DNA of 64,000 bases from Paenalicyclobacillus ferrooxydans (GTDB lineage: Bacteria > Bacillota > Bacilli > Alicyclobacillales > Alicyclobacillaceae), in NCBI RefSeq assembly GCF_001399675.1, contig NZ_LJCO01000058.1, forward strand, positions 1-64,000, written 5' to 3'. Shown here piece by piece: positions 53,309 to 61,850 of this stretch (its first letter is position 1; every line of letters starts with the position of its first letter). The notes below the pieces were generated by a model. It saw only the letters and a list, made by a program, of their open reading frames with translations. It did no database searches and was not told the origin of the DNA. The translations under genes and the position numbers were made by a program.

Positions 53309-53635
53309 TTGGAGGCATTCACGCAAAGGGTGATCGAGATCGTCGGGAGCATACCAGAGGGCCGAGTGATGACCTACGGGCAGGTGGCTCGGAATGCGGG
53401 AAGTCCTCGTGCCGCGCGCCAAGTGGTGCGAATTCTCCACTCGATGAGCAAAAAATACAAGCTTCCCTGGCACAGAGTAGTGAACGCCAAAGGGGAGATA
53501 TCGATCCAAGATGATGCATCCTATGAGATGCAAATACTCCTGTTGCAAACTGAAGGGATCGAGATGGCCGAGCGGGGCCAGTTAGACCTTATCAGGTATC
53601 AGGTCAAGGCACAGGACAGGGCTCCTAAAACCTGA
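53309..53635 (+). CDS. Alkyltransferase-like protein (ATL)
   Basis: About 108 residues of the Ogt/MGMT C-terminal fold. FTQRVIEIVGSIPEGRVMTYGQVARNAG leads into the helix-turn-helix ARQVVRILH, and where MGMT has PCHR this protein has LPWHRVV, so the alkyl-acceptor Cys is Trp. ATL proteins bind O6-alkylguanine and hand it to nucleotide excision repair instead of repairing it. TTG 53309 follows GGAGGGG; a GTG at 53285 is possible. Confidence 0.88.
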   Translation: MEAFTQRVIEIVGSIPEGRVMTYGQVARNAGSPRAARQVVRILHSMSKKYKLPWHRVVNAKGEISIQDDASYEMQILLLQTEGIEMAERGQLDLIRYQVKAQDRAPKT

Positions 53636-53670
53636 TCAAAGAAGGTATATTCCCACGATGATATAACTAT

Positions 53671-53748
53671 CGAGGGAATATACGCAGGTCAAACATCAAA
53701 TCTCGAGCGAGCGAGGGAATATACGCAGGTCAAACATCAAATCTCGAG
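53671..53748. repeat. 37-bp repeat duplicated at 41-bp period
   Basis: CGAGGGAATATACGCAGGTC and 17 more bases occur at 53671-53707 and again, unchanged, at 53712-53748. The second copy contains the last codons and stop of the GerP-like gene at 53737, so a gene end was duplicated together with flanking DNA. Confidence 0.92.
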
Positions 53749-53985
53749 GGTGGGCGAGATCTTAAGGTCTTGGTCATTTATCATCCCATCAATGACTTCA
53801 AGGTTGTCGAGCATCACGTTTAGTGCTGACATCTGAACACTGAAGACGCCAAAGTTACCGCCGTGGGCTGTATTGAATTTCATGTTTGCATCCCAACCAC
53901 CTACAGAGTTTTGTCCAACAAACACTGCTCCGTTCTGCTGAGGTGTATTTACGGTGATTGCACCAGACAGGATAAAAGCTGGCAA
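53737..53985 (-). CDS. Small GerP-like spore protein (paralogue 1)
   Basis: 82 residues: MPAFILSGAITVNTPQQNGAV, then GGWDANMKFNTAHGGNFGVF and LDNLEVIDGMINDQDLK. No Cys or membrane helix. The layout (short N-terminal strand, N/G-rich middle, invariant KFN and DNLE) resembles the GerPA/GerPF family of spore permeability proteins, a guess from pattern. It is the first of four tandem paralogues. Confidence 0.7.
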   Translation of the reverse strand: MPAFILSGAITVNTPQQNGAVFVGQNSVGGWDANMKFNTAHGGNFGVFSVQMSALNVMLDNLEVIDGMINDQDLKISPTLEI

Positions 53986-54076
53986 ACGACCATCCCCCTC
54001 ACTGTTTGACGCTTCGCATCGGTGCGAAAAGTAAGCACCTATTATCTCATCCCATATTCAATCCTAATTTCCATGA

Positions 54077-54325
54077 CTAAAACATCAAGCTGGATGAGGG
54101 CTTGTTGTCCATGTCATTCATCACGCCATCAATGTACTCAAATCCGTCCATGAGGTAGACTTGGGTGTACATTTCAAGATTGCCCGTCCCAAACGCTGCA
54201 CCGTGTCCAATGTTAAACTTTTGGTTTGCATCCCAGCCTGTAATGGAATTCTGCCCAACAAAGATACCTGCGTTTTGATTGGGCGAATTGGAGTAAATCA
54301 CTCCAAACTGTATGAAAGTCGCCAT
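54077..54325 (-). CDS. Small GerP-like spore protein (paralogue 2)
   Basis: 82 residues starting MATFIQFGVIYSNSPNQNAG; it is the most diverged of the four (GWDANQKFNIGHGAAFGTG, EYIDGVMNDMDNK). I moved the start to ATG 54325, which restores the 82-residue length of the paralogues. Confidence 0.68.
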   Translation of the reverse strand: MATFIQFGVIYSNSPNQNAGIFVGQNSITGWDANQKFNIGHGAAFGTGNLEMYTQVYLMDGFEYIDGVMNDMDNKPSSSLMF

Positions 54326-54445
54326 CGCAACTCGCCCCCTCATTTGAAATGCACCGCTAACGATTTACCACCTGTGGTTCCCCCAGGTCCCATTAACGTT
54401 TCGTCAGGTTCCTGTCTGTTTGCGTTAACGTTCCGCTTGCAGCGG

Positions 54446-54694
54446 CTAGAACTGCATTGAAGGTGAGATTTTCATGTCGTTTGCATTCACCATTCCATCG
54501 ATGAATTCGAGATTGTCTATCATAAGGGAACCGCCGGTCAGGTTCGTGCTTAAAATGCCAAAGTTGCCGCCCTGTGCGGTGTTGAACTTCATATTCGCAT
54601 CCCAATTCCCCGCGGTATTCATTCCTATAAAGACGCCTGAGTTTTGCTGTGGGGTGTTGGAAGCTAGGGCTCCGATCCAAATGAACGCTGGCAC
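54446..54694 (-). CDS. Small GerP-like spore protein (paralogue 3)
   Basis: 82 residues: MPAFIWIGALASNTPQQNSG, then NWDANMKFNTAQGGNFGIL and IDNLEFIDGMVNANDMK. Same pattern as its neighbours. The GGGAG-like box lies upstream on the minus strand. Confidence 0.7.
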   Translation of the reverse strand: MPAFIWIGALASNTPQQNSGVFIGMNTAGNWDANMKFNTAQGGNFGILSTNLTGGSLMIDNLEFIDGMVNANDMKISPSMQF

Positions 54695-54742
54695 TGAAAC
54701 AACTCCCTTCCGGTTAAAATAGTTGCTGGTGATCCCGGTACA

Positions 54743-54994
54743 CTAAAACTGCACACTCGGTGAGGCCTTAATGTCCTGCTCGTTGATGTTCCCATCGAGG
54801 GCCTCCAGGTTATCAATCATCAAGGAACCTGCAGTGATGTTGACACTCATAAAGCCAAAGTTACCACCCTGTGCAGTATTAAATTTCATGTTTGCATCGT
54901 AATTACTCTGGCTGTTCATGCCCTGGTTGACACCGAATGAATTTTGCTGAGGTGTATCGACAAATATAGGTCCGGTAAATATAAAAGCCGGCAA
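54743..54994 (-). CDS. Small GerP-like spore protein (paralogue 4)
   Basis: 83 residues: MPAFIFTGPIFVDTPQQNSF, then NYDANMKFNTAQGGNFGFM and DNLEALDGNINEQDIK. First in transcription order on the minus strand. The four genes are spaced about 50-100 bp apart with the same orientation. Confidence 0.7.
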   Translation of the reverse strand: MPAFIFTGPIFVDTPQQNSFGVNQGMNSQSNYDANMKFNTAQGGNFGFMSVNITAGSLMIDNLEALDGNINEQDIKASPSVQF

Positions 54995-55089
54995 GACATC
55001 AGCCCCTTAGCAATGTGGTAATTCAAGTGTATGTCCTTGGGGTATGTCCTAGTTCAACCATTCTGAGCATCAGATAAAGTCATATGTAA

Positions 55090-55109
55090 GAACCCGCTTA
55101 CGCGGGTTC
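55090..55109 (-). terminator. Terminator of the third YjcZ-like gene
   Basis: GAACCCGC (55090-55097) pairs perfectly with GCGGGTTC (55102-55109). On the minus strand it follows the small gene by about 25 bp with TTACAT after it. Confidence 0.7.
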
Positions 55110-55131
55110 CGGAGTTGTGCTGTATTCTAAA

Positions 55132-55257
55132 TCAATACACGGGTGTTGTCTGGCTGGTCGTCACCGTGTAGGGAACGAGTAGAATGAACAGAACAAAGAT
55201 GATGAGAAACACAACAGCCCAGCGTGTATATCCTCCAAAGCATCCGGCACCGTACAT
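55132..55257 (-). CDS. YjcZ-like small membrane peptide (third paralogue, no Ser-Cys tail)
   Basis: 41 residues: MYGAGCFGGYTRWAVVFLII, the same hydrophobic helix as the peptides at 11132 and 11294, then PYTVTTSQTTPVY in place of the Gly-Ser-Cys tail. It shares a 35-nt identical stretch (55193-55227) with 11355-11389. It lies among spore genes. Probably a sporulation-associated membrane peptide. Confidence 0.78.
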   Translation of the reverse strand: MYGAGCFGGYTRWAVVFLIIFVLFILLVPYTVTTSQTTPVY

Positions 55258-55409
55258 CTGCTACACCCCTTATCTACAGGAATCAATTCCTTCAAATCAT
55301 ACGTTTTTTCCCGGGGGCAGTGACGGCATATGCCTAGCCAAGCAAGGACAAATATCCATGGTTTGGGCGAAGTGCCGAATGGCGTAAGCTGTTAACTCAC
55401 TGGAGCGAA

Positions 55410-55500
55410 ATGCACATCAGTACGTCGAGTGCACATCATTAGGTGGACTGCACATCATCAATTCGTAGCATCAATGCACATCATTAAGTGGAATGTACAT
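55410..55500. repeat. Degenerate TGCACATCATTAAGTGGA repeats at the deacetylase 3' end
   Basis: About four loose copies of TGCACATCATTANGTGGA occur near 55411, 55430, 55449 and 55475; the last runs over the deacetylase stop at 55484. The rest of 55258-55483 has no gene. Confidence 0.7.
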
Positions 55501-56539
55501 TGACTGGGTTCGATTTCTGTGGGGCCTGTGGGACAAGCTCTGCAGGTGACCCAGCGGTGGTGAGGATTTTGTTGATGACCTCCTGCGGGTTTGGATACAG
55601 ACCAACGTCTACGCGCCGAATGTACCAACTGCTCGTCTTTGCAGTGTTATATCCAGAGGCGGTTGTGAAGAAATAGCTATACCCGGCTGCTCTGGCAGCA
55701 TCGTACGCGACGAGGTTTCCATAACCGTAGGGCCAAGCAATTTCATTCACAGGGTGTCCAAGATGTTGTTCAATTTGAAGCCGTGCAGTCAAAAAGTCAT
55801 GATAATCCCGCTCAAAGTACTGTGTTGGTGTTTGCCATTTTCCCTGGTAGTACGCGGTATTGAACGCGGCCGTTAGGTGCCCGTGTACATCGACCAGATA
55901 ATGCAGGTTGTACGTATGACTCTCAATCGCCATCCCAGCCTTGGCCATTGCCTGAACCTCAGGCCAGGTCATAAAACCGGTTGGTCCGGCGTCTTGTCCA
56001 TGCGTGATGATGAAAAAGGTTCCAGTCATGTGATTTCGCAGAAGAATGGGCAAAGCGTGAGTGTACATACTTTTGTATCCGTCATCAAAAGTGAGCAGTA
56101 CTGCGTTTGCCGGGATGGTGTTTCGATGTTGCATCCAACCTACAAACTGCTGGTTCGTAATGGCGTTGAAATGGTACTGATGCAGTGACTGCAAGTCTTG
56201 TGCAAATACCGTGGGCGACATGTTGAACTTGGAATTTAAATGCAAGGACATGTCATGGAACGAAATTACGACAACGCGATTGGTATAGTAGATATCTTTT
56301 TTCAAATTAACGTCGGACACTTGCGACGCAGACAGATGGGATGGCACAAGCTCCATCGCATAAGTCGGGACGTGCCTTGGAGGTTTTTTCACAGTAACGG
56401 TTTGAATCTTTGGCTGGTGAGAAATTGAAGGCACTGGGGATGACTTTGCTTGCGTTGCTGACAGACCGCAACCAGCCAACATGGTCATCATGGCCGCGGA
56501 CATTAGACCCGCAACTGCGATATTTTTGCGTGAACTCAT
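55484..56539 (-). CDS. Polysaccharide deacetylase lipoprotein
   Basis: 351 residues. A lipoprotein signal ends in LAGC (lipid Cys24). The NodB domain shows VVISFHDMS, LLTFDDGYKSM with the catalytic Asp pair, GTFFIITHG, and ESHTYNLHYL with metal-binding His. It removes N-acetyl groups from peptidoglycan or a similar polysaccharide at the membrane surface. ATG 56539 follows AGGAGGTC. It could serve spore cortex or biofilm work. Confidence 0.92.
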   Translation of the reverse strand: MSSRKNIAVAGLMSAAMMTMLAGCGLSATQAKSSPVPSISHQPKIQTVTVKKPPRHVPTYAMELVPSHLSASQVSDVNLKKDIYYTNRVVVISFHDMSLHLNSKFNMSPTVFAQDLQSLHQYHFNAITNQQFVGWMQHRNTIPANAVLLTFDDGYKSMYTHALPILLRNHMTGTFFIITHGQDAGPTGFMTWPEVQAMAKAGMAIESHTYNLHYLVDVHGHLTAAFNTAYYQGKWQTPTQYFERDYHDFLTARLQIEQHLGHPVNEIAWPYGYGNLVAYDAARAAGYSYFFTTASGYNTAKTSSWYIRRVDVGLYPNPQEVINKILTTAGSPAELVPQAPQKSNPVNVHST

Positions 56540-56761
56540 TGGGATGACCTCCTGTCCTCAGCGCCATGTTATCCGGTTCCTTTATCCCGATAACGATTGC
56601 GGTTCAGATGATAGACAACCTTCATTTCTGATGATGACGCTATTGTAGCAACTGCCAACTCGTTTGGTAAGTACCCCAAGATGAGACTTTCTTTAAGCTC
56701 AGTACTGATTACATTCCTTAAATATGAGTACTGATTGCGTTCTTGTCATTTGAGCGAGAAC

Positions 56762-56793
56762 AAAAAAATGTCCCGGACCGAATAGTCCGGGAC
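56762..56793 (-). terminator. Terminator of the amino-acid ABC operon
   Basis: GTCCCGGAC (56770-56778) pairs with GTCCGGGAC (56785-56793); on the minus strand the run of A at 56762-56768 becomes a T-run. It ends the transcript of the permease gene at 56828. Confidence 0.9.
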
Positions 56794-56827
56794 GGAAGCG
56801 TGACTGAAGGCTTTGATGTCAGCGACT

Positions 56828-57472
56828 TCAGCGGTAGGCAGTAGCTCGCTTCTCGAGACGATACCCGATACGTCCAATCACGAGGCTCATGATGAGATAC
56901 GCAGCCGCCGCCATGAGGTAGAGGGTTCCAGGTGCCTCCGTGGCATCAGCTCCGAGGCGTGCCTGGTACATGATGTCAGCGTATCCAATCAGGTAGAGAA
57001 GTGTCGTGTTCTTTAACTGCAGTACGACAAAGCTGGTGAGGGCAGGGAGCATCAAGGCAAAAGCCTGTGGCACAATGACCTTGCGCATCGTGATCCAGCG
57101 GCCGAGGCCAAGGGCAGATGCGGCTTCGCGTTGGCCTTGGGCGACGTCCATGATACCGGATCGAAAAATTTCCACCGCATACCCAGTTCCATAGGCCACC
57201 AGCCAAATCAAGCCTGCCGTCAATGGAGACAAGTTGATGCCAATTTGGGTCAAGCCGAAAAAGATAATAAACAACTGTAGAATGGCCGGCAGACCTCGGA
57301 TGATTTCAACATACCAGCCAATGACAAGCTTGATGACAGGGTGACCATACAGTCTCCCTGCTGCAAACAGGATGCCCAGAACGAACGACAGCAGTGTTGA
57401 TAAGATGGTCAAAATCAGGTCCTTCAGCGCTCCGATGGCTATCGGACTGATGTACAAACCGACAATATGCAT
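56828..57472 (-). CDS. Polar amino-acid ABC transporter permease
   Basis: 214 residues of the HisMQ/GlnP family with about five helices. The EAA loop reads QGQREAASALGLGR, and FRSGIMDVAQG precedes it. It pairs with the permease at 58262 around the ATPase. Its ATG overlaps the ATPase stop in a TAATG junction. Confidence 0.92.
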   Translation of the reverse strand: MHIVGLYISPIAIGALKDLILTILSTLLSFVLGILFAAGRLYGHPVIKLVIGWYVEIIRGLPAILQLFIIFFGLTQIGINLSPLTAGLIWLVAYGTGYAVEIFRSGIMDVAQGQREAASALGLGRWITMRKVIVPQAFALMLPALTSFVVLQLKNTTLLYLIGYADIMYQARLGADATEAPGTLYLMAAAAYLIMSLVIGRIGYRLEKRATAYR

Positions 57473-58284
57473 TACCTACCCCCTCCGTGACCTACAGCAA
57501 CTTCCCTTTCTAACTCGGTAGCGTGAACGGGGTTCAGTACACGCTTCAGGAAGGCCTGTGCACGTCCCGTGCGTGGATTCTCAAGCACCTCGCGGGATGG
57601 GCCCTTTTCAATGATCCGGTGATCCGCCATAATGACGACCGTATCGGCGACCTCTTTGGCAAACTGCATCTCGTGCGTCACCAGCATCAGGGTCATGCCG
57701 TCCTTGGCAAGCCGTTGAATGGCATCGAGGACTTCACCGACAAGCTCTGGGTCGAGCATCGATGTGGGTTCGTCAAACAGCATGATCTCCGGTTCCATAG
57801 CCAGTGCACGGGCAATTGCGACCCGTTGCTGCTGACCGCCTGACATGCGCTTCGGATACTTGTTGGCGTGTTCTGATAACCCGACCATGTCAAGGAGTTC
57901 CATCGCCTGTTGGATGGCCTGCTTTCGTGGAACCTTTTTTACTTCAATGGGGGCAAGGATGACGTTCTCGAGTACGGACAAGTGCGGAAACAGGTTGAAC
58001 GTTTGAAAAACCATGCCTACCCTTGTGCGGATATCGTTCAATACCTGTTTTGATGGGAACTGAGATCCCTTGTTTAACTGATGGTTAAGGACCTGCAGGC
58101 TTCCCTCATCAAATGGGTGAAGCCGATTGACGCACCGGATCAGCGTACTTTTGCCGGCACCACTTGGTCCAACGATGGCAACCACCTCACTCCGGTGCAC
58201 ATCGAGTGAAACATCTTCGAACACGACGGTTTTGCCGAATCGCTTGGTCAGATTTCGAATGCTAACTACGACTTCGTTGGACAT
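57472..58284 (-). CDS. Amino-acid ABC transporter ATP-binding protein
   Basis: 270 residues. Walker A GPSGAGKST, Q-loop MVFQTFNLFPHLSVL, signature MSGGQQQRVAIARAL, Walker B IMLFDEPTSMLDPEL and H-loop VTHEM are all present: GlnQ/HisP type. It powers uptake of a polar amino acid such as glutamine. ATG 58284 overlaps the upstream permease gene by 23 bp. Confidence 0.94.
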   Translation of the reverse strand: MSNEVVVSIRNLTKRFGKTVVFEDVSLDVHRSEVVAIVGPSGAGKSTLIRCVNRLHPFDEGSLQVLNHQLNKGSQFPSKQVLNDIRTRVGMVFQTFNLFPHLSVLENVILAPIEVKKVPRKQAIQQAMELLDMVGLSEHANKYPKRMSGGQQQRVAIARALAMEPEIMLFDEPTSMLDPELVGEVLDAIQRLAKDGMTLMLVTHEMQFAKEVADTVVIMADHRIIEKGPSREVLENPRTGRAQAFLKRVLNPVHATELEREVAVGHGGGR

Positions 58285-58909
58285 TGAGTTCCCACCTCGC
58301 TAGCAGTTTAGAAAGCACAAGGTAAAAGACAAAGTAGATGACACCAGCCTCAAGCAACATATCAAGCGGCAAAAAGTTGTTTGAAGCGGCTGAATAGGCC
58401 TGGAACATCAAATCGGAAATGCCGATAGTGAACACCAGAGAAGTGTCCTTAATCAAGTTGCTCAGTTGATTTGTTGCTGGCGGCAAGATGGTAAAAAAGG
58501 CTTGCGGCAGGATGACTTTCCGCATGATGGTTCGGCTCGGCATGCCGAGGGCCGAGGCCGCTTCAGTCTGCCCTTTATCTACACCGAGGATGGCCCCGCG
58601 GAAGATTTCTCCGTATTGGGTTGCGTAAAACGCGCCGAGACTGACGACGGCTGCTGTAAAACCGGATAATGTTAGGATGTTGCCGAGACTGTAATAGGCG
58701 AGAAAGATGATAACCAAGACGGGTACGGCTCGCACGATCTCGATGTACCACGTTCCGATGAGGTTCAAGGTCTTGGACGTGGAAAGCCTCATGAGGGCTA
58801 GGATGAACCCGAAAACGAGGGCGACCACAAGAGACGAACCGGTCAACTTCAAGGTAATCAAAACACCTTTCATCATGTCGGGAAAGTACTGCACCCATTG
58901 CTGCAACAA
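58262..58909 (-). CDS. Polar amino-acid ABC transporter permease
   Basis: About 215 residues of the HisMQ family with LALMRLSTSKTLNLIGTWYIEIVRAVPVLV and the EAA loop DKGQTEAASALGMP. It is a distinct partner of the second permease, so the channel is a heterodimer. The start is uncertain: TTG 58909 follows GGAGGA by ten bases, and GTG 58918 or the longer frame are possible. Confidence 0.9.
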   Translation of the reverse strand: MLQQWVQYFPDMMKGVLITLKLTGSSLVVALVFGFILALMRLSTSKTLNLIGTWYIEIVRAVPVLVIIFLAYYSLGNILTLSGFTAAVVSLGAFYATQYGEIFRGAILGVDKGQTEAASALGMPSRTIMRKVILPQAFFTILPPATNQLSNLIKDTSLVFTIGISDLMFQAYSAASNNFLPLDMLLEAGVIYFVFYLVLSKLLARWELNVQRSRS

Positions 58910-59059
58910 CTCGGCCACTCCTCCTTCCTTCTCAAAGATGAATGTTGGTCTCACTCAACATGTTGGTGTCGTTCAAAATGTTGGGTCGTTCAAAATGAAG
59001 GTTTCTACTGAGGGGGCTCCAGTGGATGAAGCCCCGATCATTCGGATTCGTGTCTCGGC

Positions 59060-59929
59060 TTAGTTGCCGCTGTAAGTGTTGGGTGCGCTTGCAATGCCTT
59101 TCAAGAATACGGAACTTGTCATTCCGTACTTGTTGAGAATCTTCTGCTCTGTTCCGTTACTGGCGATTTGTTTGAGATAGGCATTGAGTTTAGCGAGGAA
59201 GGCAGTACTGTACGAGCCCTTCGGCACCCCGTAGTAACCACGCAGGCTCGAGATCGGTGGTGCAATCGAAGAAGGTACAGCACCTAAGATCTTGATTTTC
59301 AGATTGGGGTTCTTCTGCTTCGCCCAGGCAACGTCCGTGTCAGGTTGCAGGTCTGCATTCACACGCCCTGTGGAGAGGGCCAAGAAGCTTTCAGCAACGG
59401 TGCTGTACTGCTTCACAATTGCACCAGGAATGTTTTGAGCTTCTTTTACTTCTGCAGAACCGACAACGACGGCGATCTTTTTCCCTTTGAGGGAAGCGAG
59501 AGTAGGTGATGTAACGGTTGGGTTTTGTGAGTTGACGGCAATCACGTCGTTGTAATTCAGCATTGGTCGACTGAAATCAAGCACATTGGCGCGTTTTTTT
59601 GTGTAGTAGATATCGATTGTCAAATCATCCCGTTTGTCGGCGACAGCCTGAATGGAAGATGAGAACGGCATCGAGTCAATTTTCAGGTTCGCTCCCAAAC
59701 TTTTTGCGAACCCGCGTAGAATATTCACGTCATATCCAGTCCATTGCTTAGTTGAAGGGTCTTGAAAATCCTCCGGTGCGTATGCAGACTCTGCGATGGT
59801 TAAGGTATGGGTTGATTCTACCTTGCTCAAAAGGTTGTTCGAGCTGCCGCTTGTACCGCAACCCGCAAGCGTGAATACCCCGATCGCTGCGATTGCCACA
59901 GGAATGGATATTTTTGATAAGCGCTTCAA
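59060..59929 (-). CDS. Amino-acid ABC transporter substrate-binding lipoprotein
   Basis: 289 residues. Lipobox LAGC at about residue 24, then an SBP_bac_3 fold with YAPEDFQDPSTKQWTGYDVNI, DDLTIDIYYTKKRANVLDFS and ADLQPDTDVAWAK. It captures the amino acid outside the membrane. TTG 59929 follows GGAGGAAT. It is first in the operon; the 430-bp leader holds the c-di-AMP riboswitch. The gap 58910-59059 has a small duplicated GTCGTTCAAAAT. Confidence 0.92.
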   Translation of the reverse strand: MKRLSKISIPVAIAAIGVFTLAGCGTSGSSNNLLSKVESTHTLTIAESAYAPEDFQDPSTKQWTGYDVNILRGFAKSLGANLKIDSMPFSSSIQAVADKRDDLTIDIYYTKKRANVLDFSRPMLNYNDVIAVNSQNPTVTSPTLASLKGKKIAVVVGSAEVKEAQNIPGAIVKQYSTVAESFLALSTGRVNADLQPDTDVAWAKQKNPNLKIKILGAVPSSIAPPISSLRGYYGVPKGSYSTAFLAKLNAYLKQIASNGTEQKILNKYGMTSSVFLKGIASAPNTYSGN

Positions 59930-60359
59930 TAGTCAGATTCCTCCCTCAAAAAGACAGATCAGTCCTATGAACTTTTGTAGGCGTTAATTTTGTGCCGGTT
60001 AGTTCGTGTACAGGTTGACTTTTGTTCTTGTTGACTTTCGTTCGTGTTCATTTTTGTACACGTAATTTGCGTGTGCAGAAATTTGTTCGAGTAATCGATT
60101 CTGCACCAATTCGTAATCCACAGTGTTACCAGAGTGTCTAGGATTGGCGCCTTAGGTGACCACATCGTCCCGGAAAATTGAGTACTCGGACATACTTCTG
60201 TTCAGGAAAGCCCGTGATGAAGAAAATAATTATGTACCTCCCTTCAAACGCAATAGAAAAGCATGCTTACAGGTCGATCTCTTTGGCACGGACTGTGCCG
60301 CCAGACTGATACAACAGTTGAGTTTGGGAAAATAGAGTGCAAAGCCCCAAAGCACATCA

Positions 60360-60507
60360 TTCGCCTACGAGGTTAGCTGACGGGTTCGGCGAAACGAATT
60401 CGCCTATGATCGATAGCTGGGAACAATCGGTCAACTCACCCCTGAAACTTGGTTCCCCCGTTTTCACGCCTTCGTCCCTTTGGGACGACGTGTGAAATTC
60501 GGCCAGT
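60360..60507 (-). ncRNA. c-di-AMP (ydaO/yuaA) riboswitch aptamer
   Basis: On the minus strand the signatures are in order: GCCGAATTTC, a CGTCCCAAAGGGACG hairpin, GGGGGAACCA, GGGGTGAGTTGACC and the terminal CCGAACCCGTCAGCTAAC-CTCGTAGGCG block, which is the hallmark of ydaO-yuaA. It starts about 430 bp before the substrate-binding gene. c-di-AMP binding normally switches such genes off; here it would control an amino-acid importer. A hairpin GGCAC/GTGCC near 60285-60302 may belong to the expression platform. Confidence 0.88.
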
Positions 60508-60757
60508 CTGTGTATTTGGTATGAGGTATTTGATTCTAGCCTAGCACAAGGTCCTTGGAAGCCGCAACCAAGCCTGTCCATGCACAGACGGTGAGACGTC
60601 CTTGCATGACGCGACAATCCTATGTCACAAACTAACGCGAACCGCTGCTTTACCACACCTCATTTATAAGAAACCGTAAAATTTCGTTTGCACCTGTGCA
60701 TGCGCTATAGTGAAAGGAGTTTGTTTGCCCAACCAGTGAGAATAGGAGTGATACATT

Positions 60758-61318
60758 TTGCGCACAAACCGTCCTGCACTGCTCGTCATGGATGTTCAAA
60801 ACGGGATTGTGTCCCGATTTGCGAAAAGCGAAGATACGCTTGCGCCGTTTCAAAAAGCCGTTGCAGCGGCACGTGAGGCAGGAGTCCCAGTGATCTTCGT
60901 ACGTGTCGGCTTCCGCAATGGCTATCCCGAGGTGAGTCCGCGCAACAAGTCCTTTTCTGCCATCTCGAAACATGGAGGAATGACCGTGAGTGAAGCATCG
61001 ACACAGATTCATGAGTCGGTTGCTCCATTGCCGAGCGAACCTGTTGTCACCAAACTTCGGGTTAGCGCGTTCACAGGAAGTGACCTTGAAGTCATTCTCC
61101 GCGGACAGTCTGTCGACACACTGGTCCTGTGCGGCATCGCTACGAGTGGTGTAGTTTTATCTACATTGCGGGAGGCTGCAGATAAGGACTATGGCTTGGT
61201 CGTGCTCTCTGATGCTTGCCTAGATGCAGACGAAGAGGTGCATCGCGTTCTCTTGGAAAAGGTGTTTCCGCGCCAAGCAGACGTTGTGACCGTGGACAAC
61301 TGGATCGCAACACTCTGA
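60758..61318 (+). CDS. Isochorismatase-family cysteine hydrolase
   Basis: 186 residues. Catalytic triad candidates: Asp in LLVMDVQNGIVSRF, Lys in VVTKLRVSAFTGS and Cys in LCGIATSGVV. The family includes nicotinamidases and other amidases; the substrate is unknown. TTG 60758 follows AGGAGTGA. Divergent from the ABC operon. Confidence 0.92.
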   Translation: MRTNRPALLVMDVQNGIVSRFAKSEDTLAPFQKAVAAAREAGVPVIFVRVGFRNGYPEVSPRNKSFSAISKHGGMTVSEASTQIHESVAPLPSEPVVTKLRVSAFTGSDLEVILRGQSVDTLVLCGIATSGVVLSTLREAADKDYGLVVLSDACLDADEEVHRVLLEKVFPRQADVVTVDNWIATL

Positions 61319-61486
61319 CTGTAAGAATTTTGTGTGATCCGTCCCCTCCAGCCTGTATAATGGTGTTATCGTCGATCTACCAACCGGTCGGTTTTGATTT
61401 TCTGACGATTAGCCAAAACGGCGAAAGATGAGGGCCGAGAGGCGAGGCAACGAAATGCTCTCGAAGCCACTTCAGGAGGGGATTCA

Positions 61487-61828
61487 GTGTCTATCTATGC
61501 ACTCAATTTATTCAATCTCAAAAGCGCGGACGAATACCGGAAGTACGCTCGCGAAGCGCAACTCGGCCTGGAAAAACACGGCGGCAAGGTCGTCGCTGTT
61601 GGAGATCTGGTTTCAACTCCACAGGGTGACATCAAACCCCGCCGTGTGATGATGCTTGTCGAGTGGGAATCAAAAAAGTCAATTCGCGCCTATCTGGAGG
61701 ACCCAGACTTGGCACACATTCATCAGCACCGGGAGGATGGGCAAGAAGACTTCGTTTGGCACCTGTTTGAGCGAATGGAGGATTTAAAGCCGATTCTCGA
61801 CAGCGCATCGAGCCCTGATAATGTGTAA
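61487..61828 (+). CDS. DUF1330-like dimeric alpha/beta-barrel protein
   Basis: 113 residues. YALNLFNLKSADEYRKYARE, GGKVVAVGDLV and RRVMMLVEWESKKSIRAYLEDPD are the strand-helix pattern of dimeric alpha/beta barrels (DUF1330 type). The function is unknown. GTG 61487 follows GGAGGGG. Confidence 0.8.
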   Translation: MSIYALNLFNLKSADEYRKYAREAQLGLEKHGGKVVAVGDLVSTPQGDIKPRRVMMLVEWESKKSIRAYLEDPDLAHIHQHREDGQEDFVWHLFERMEDLKPILDSASSPDNV

Positions 61829-61850
61829 GCGAAAGTGAGCCCAAGCGGCA

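Noticed and set aside
53501..53748. Small CRISPR-like or attachment site at the duplicated 37-bp repeat
   Set aside because: Only two copies, 41 bp apart, with no integrase; a local duplication explains it.
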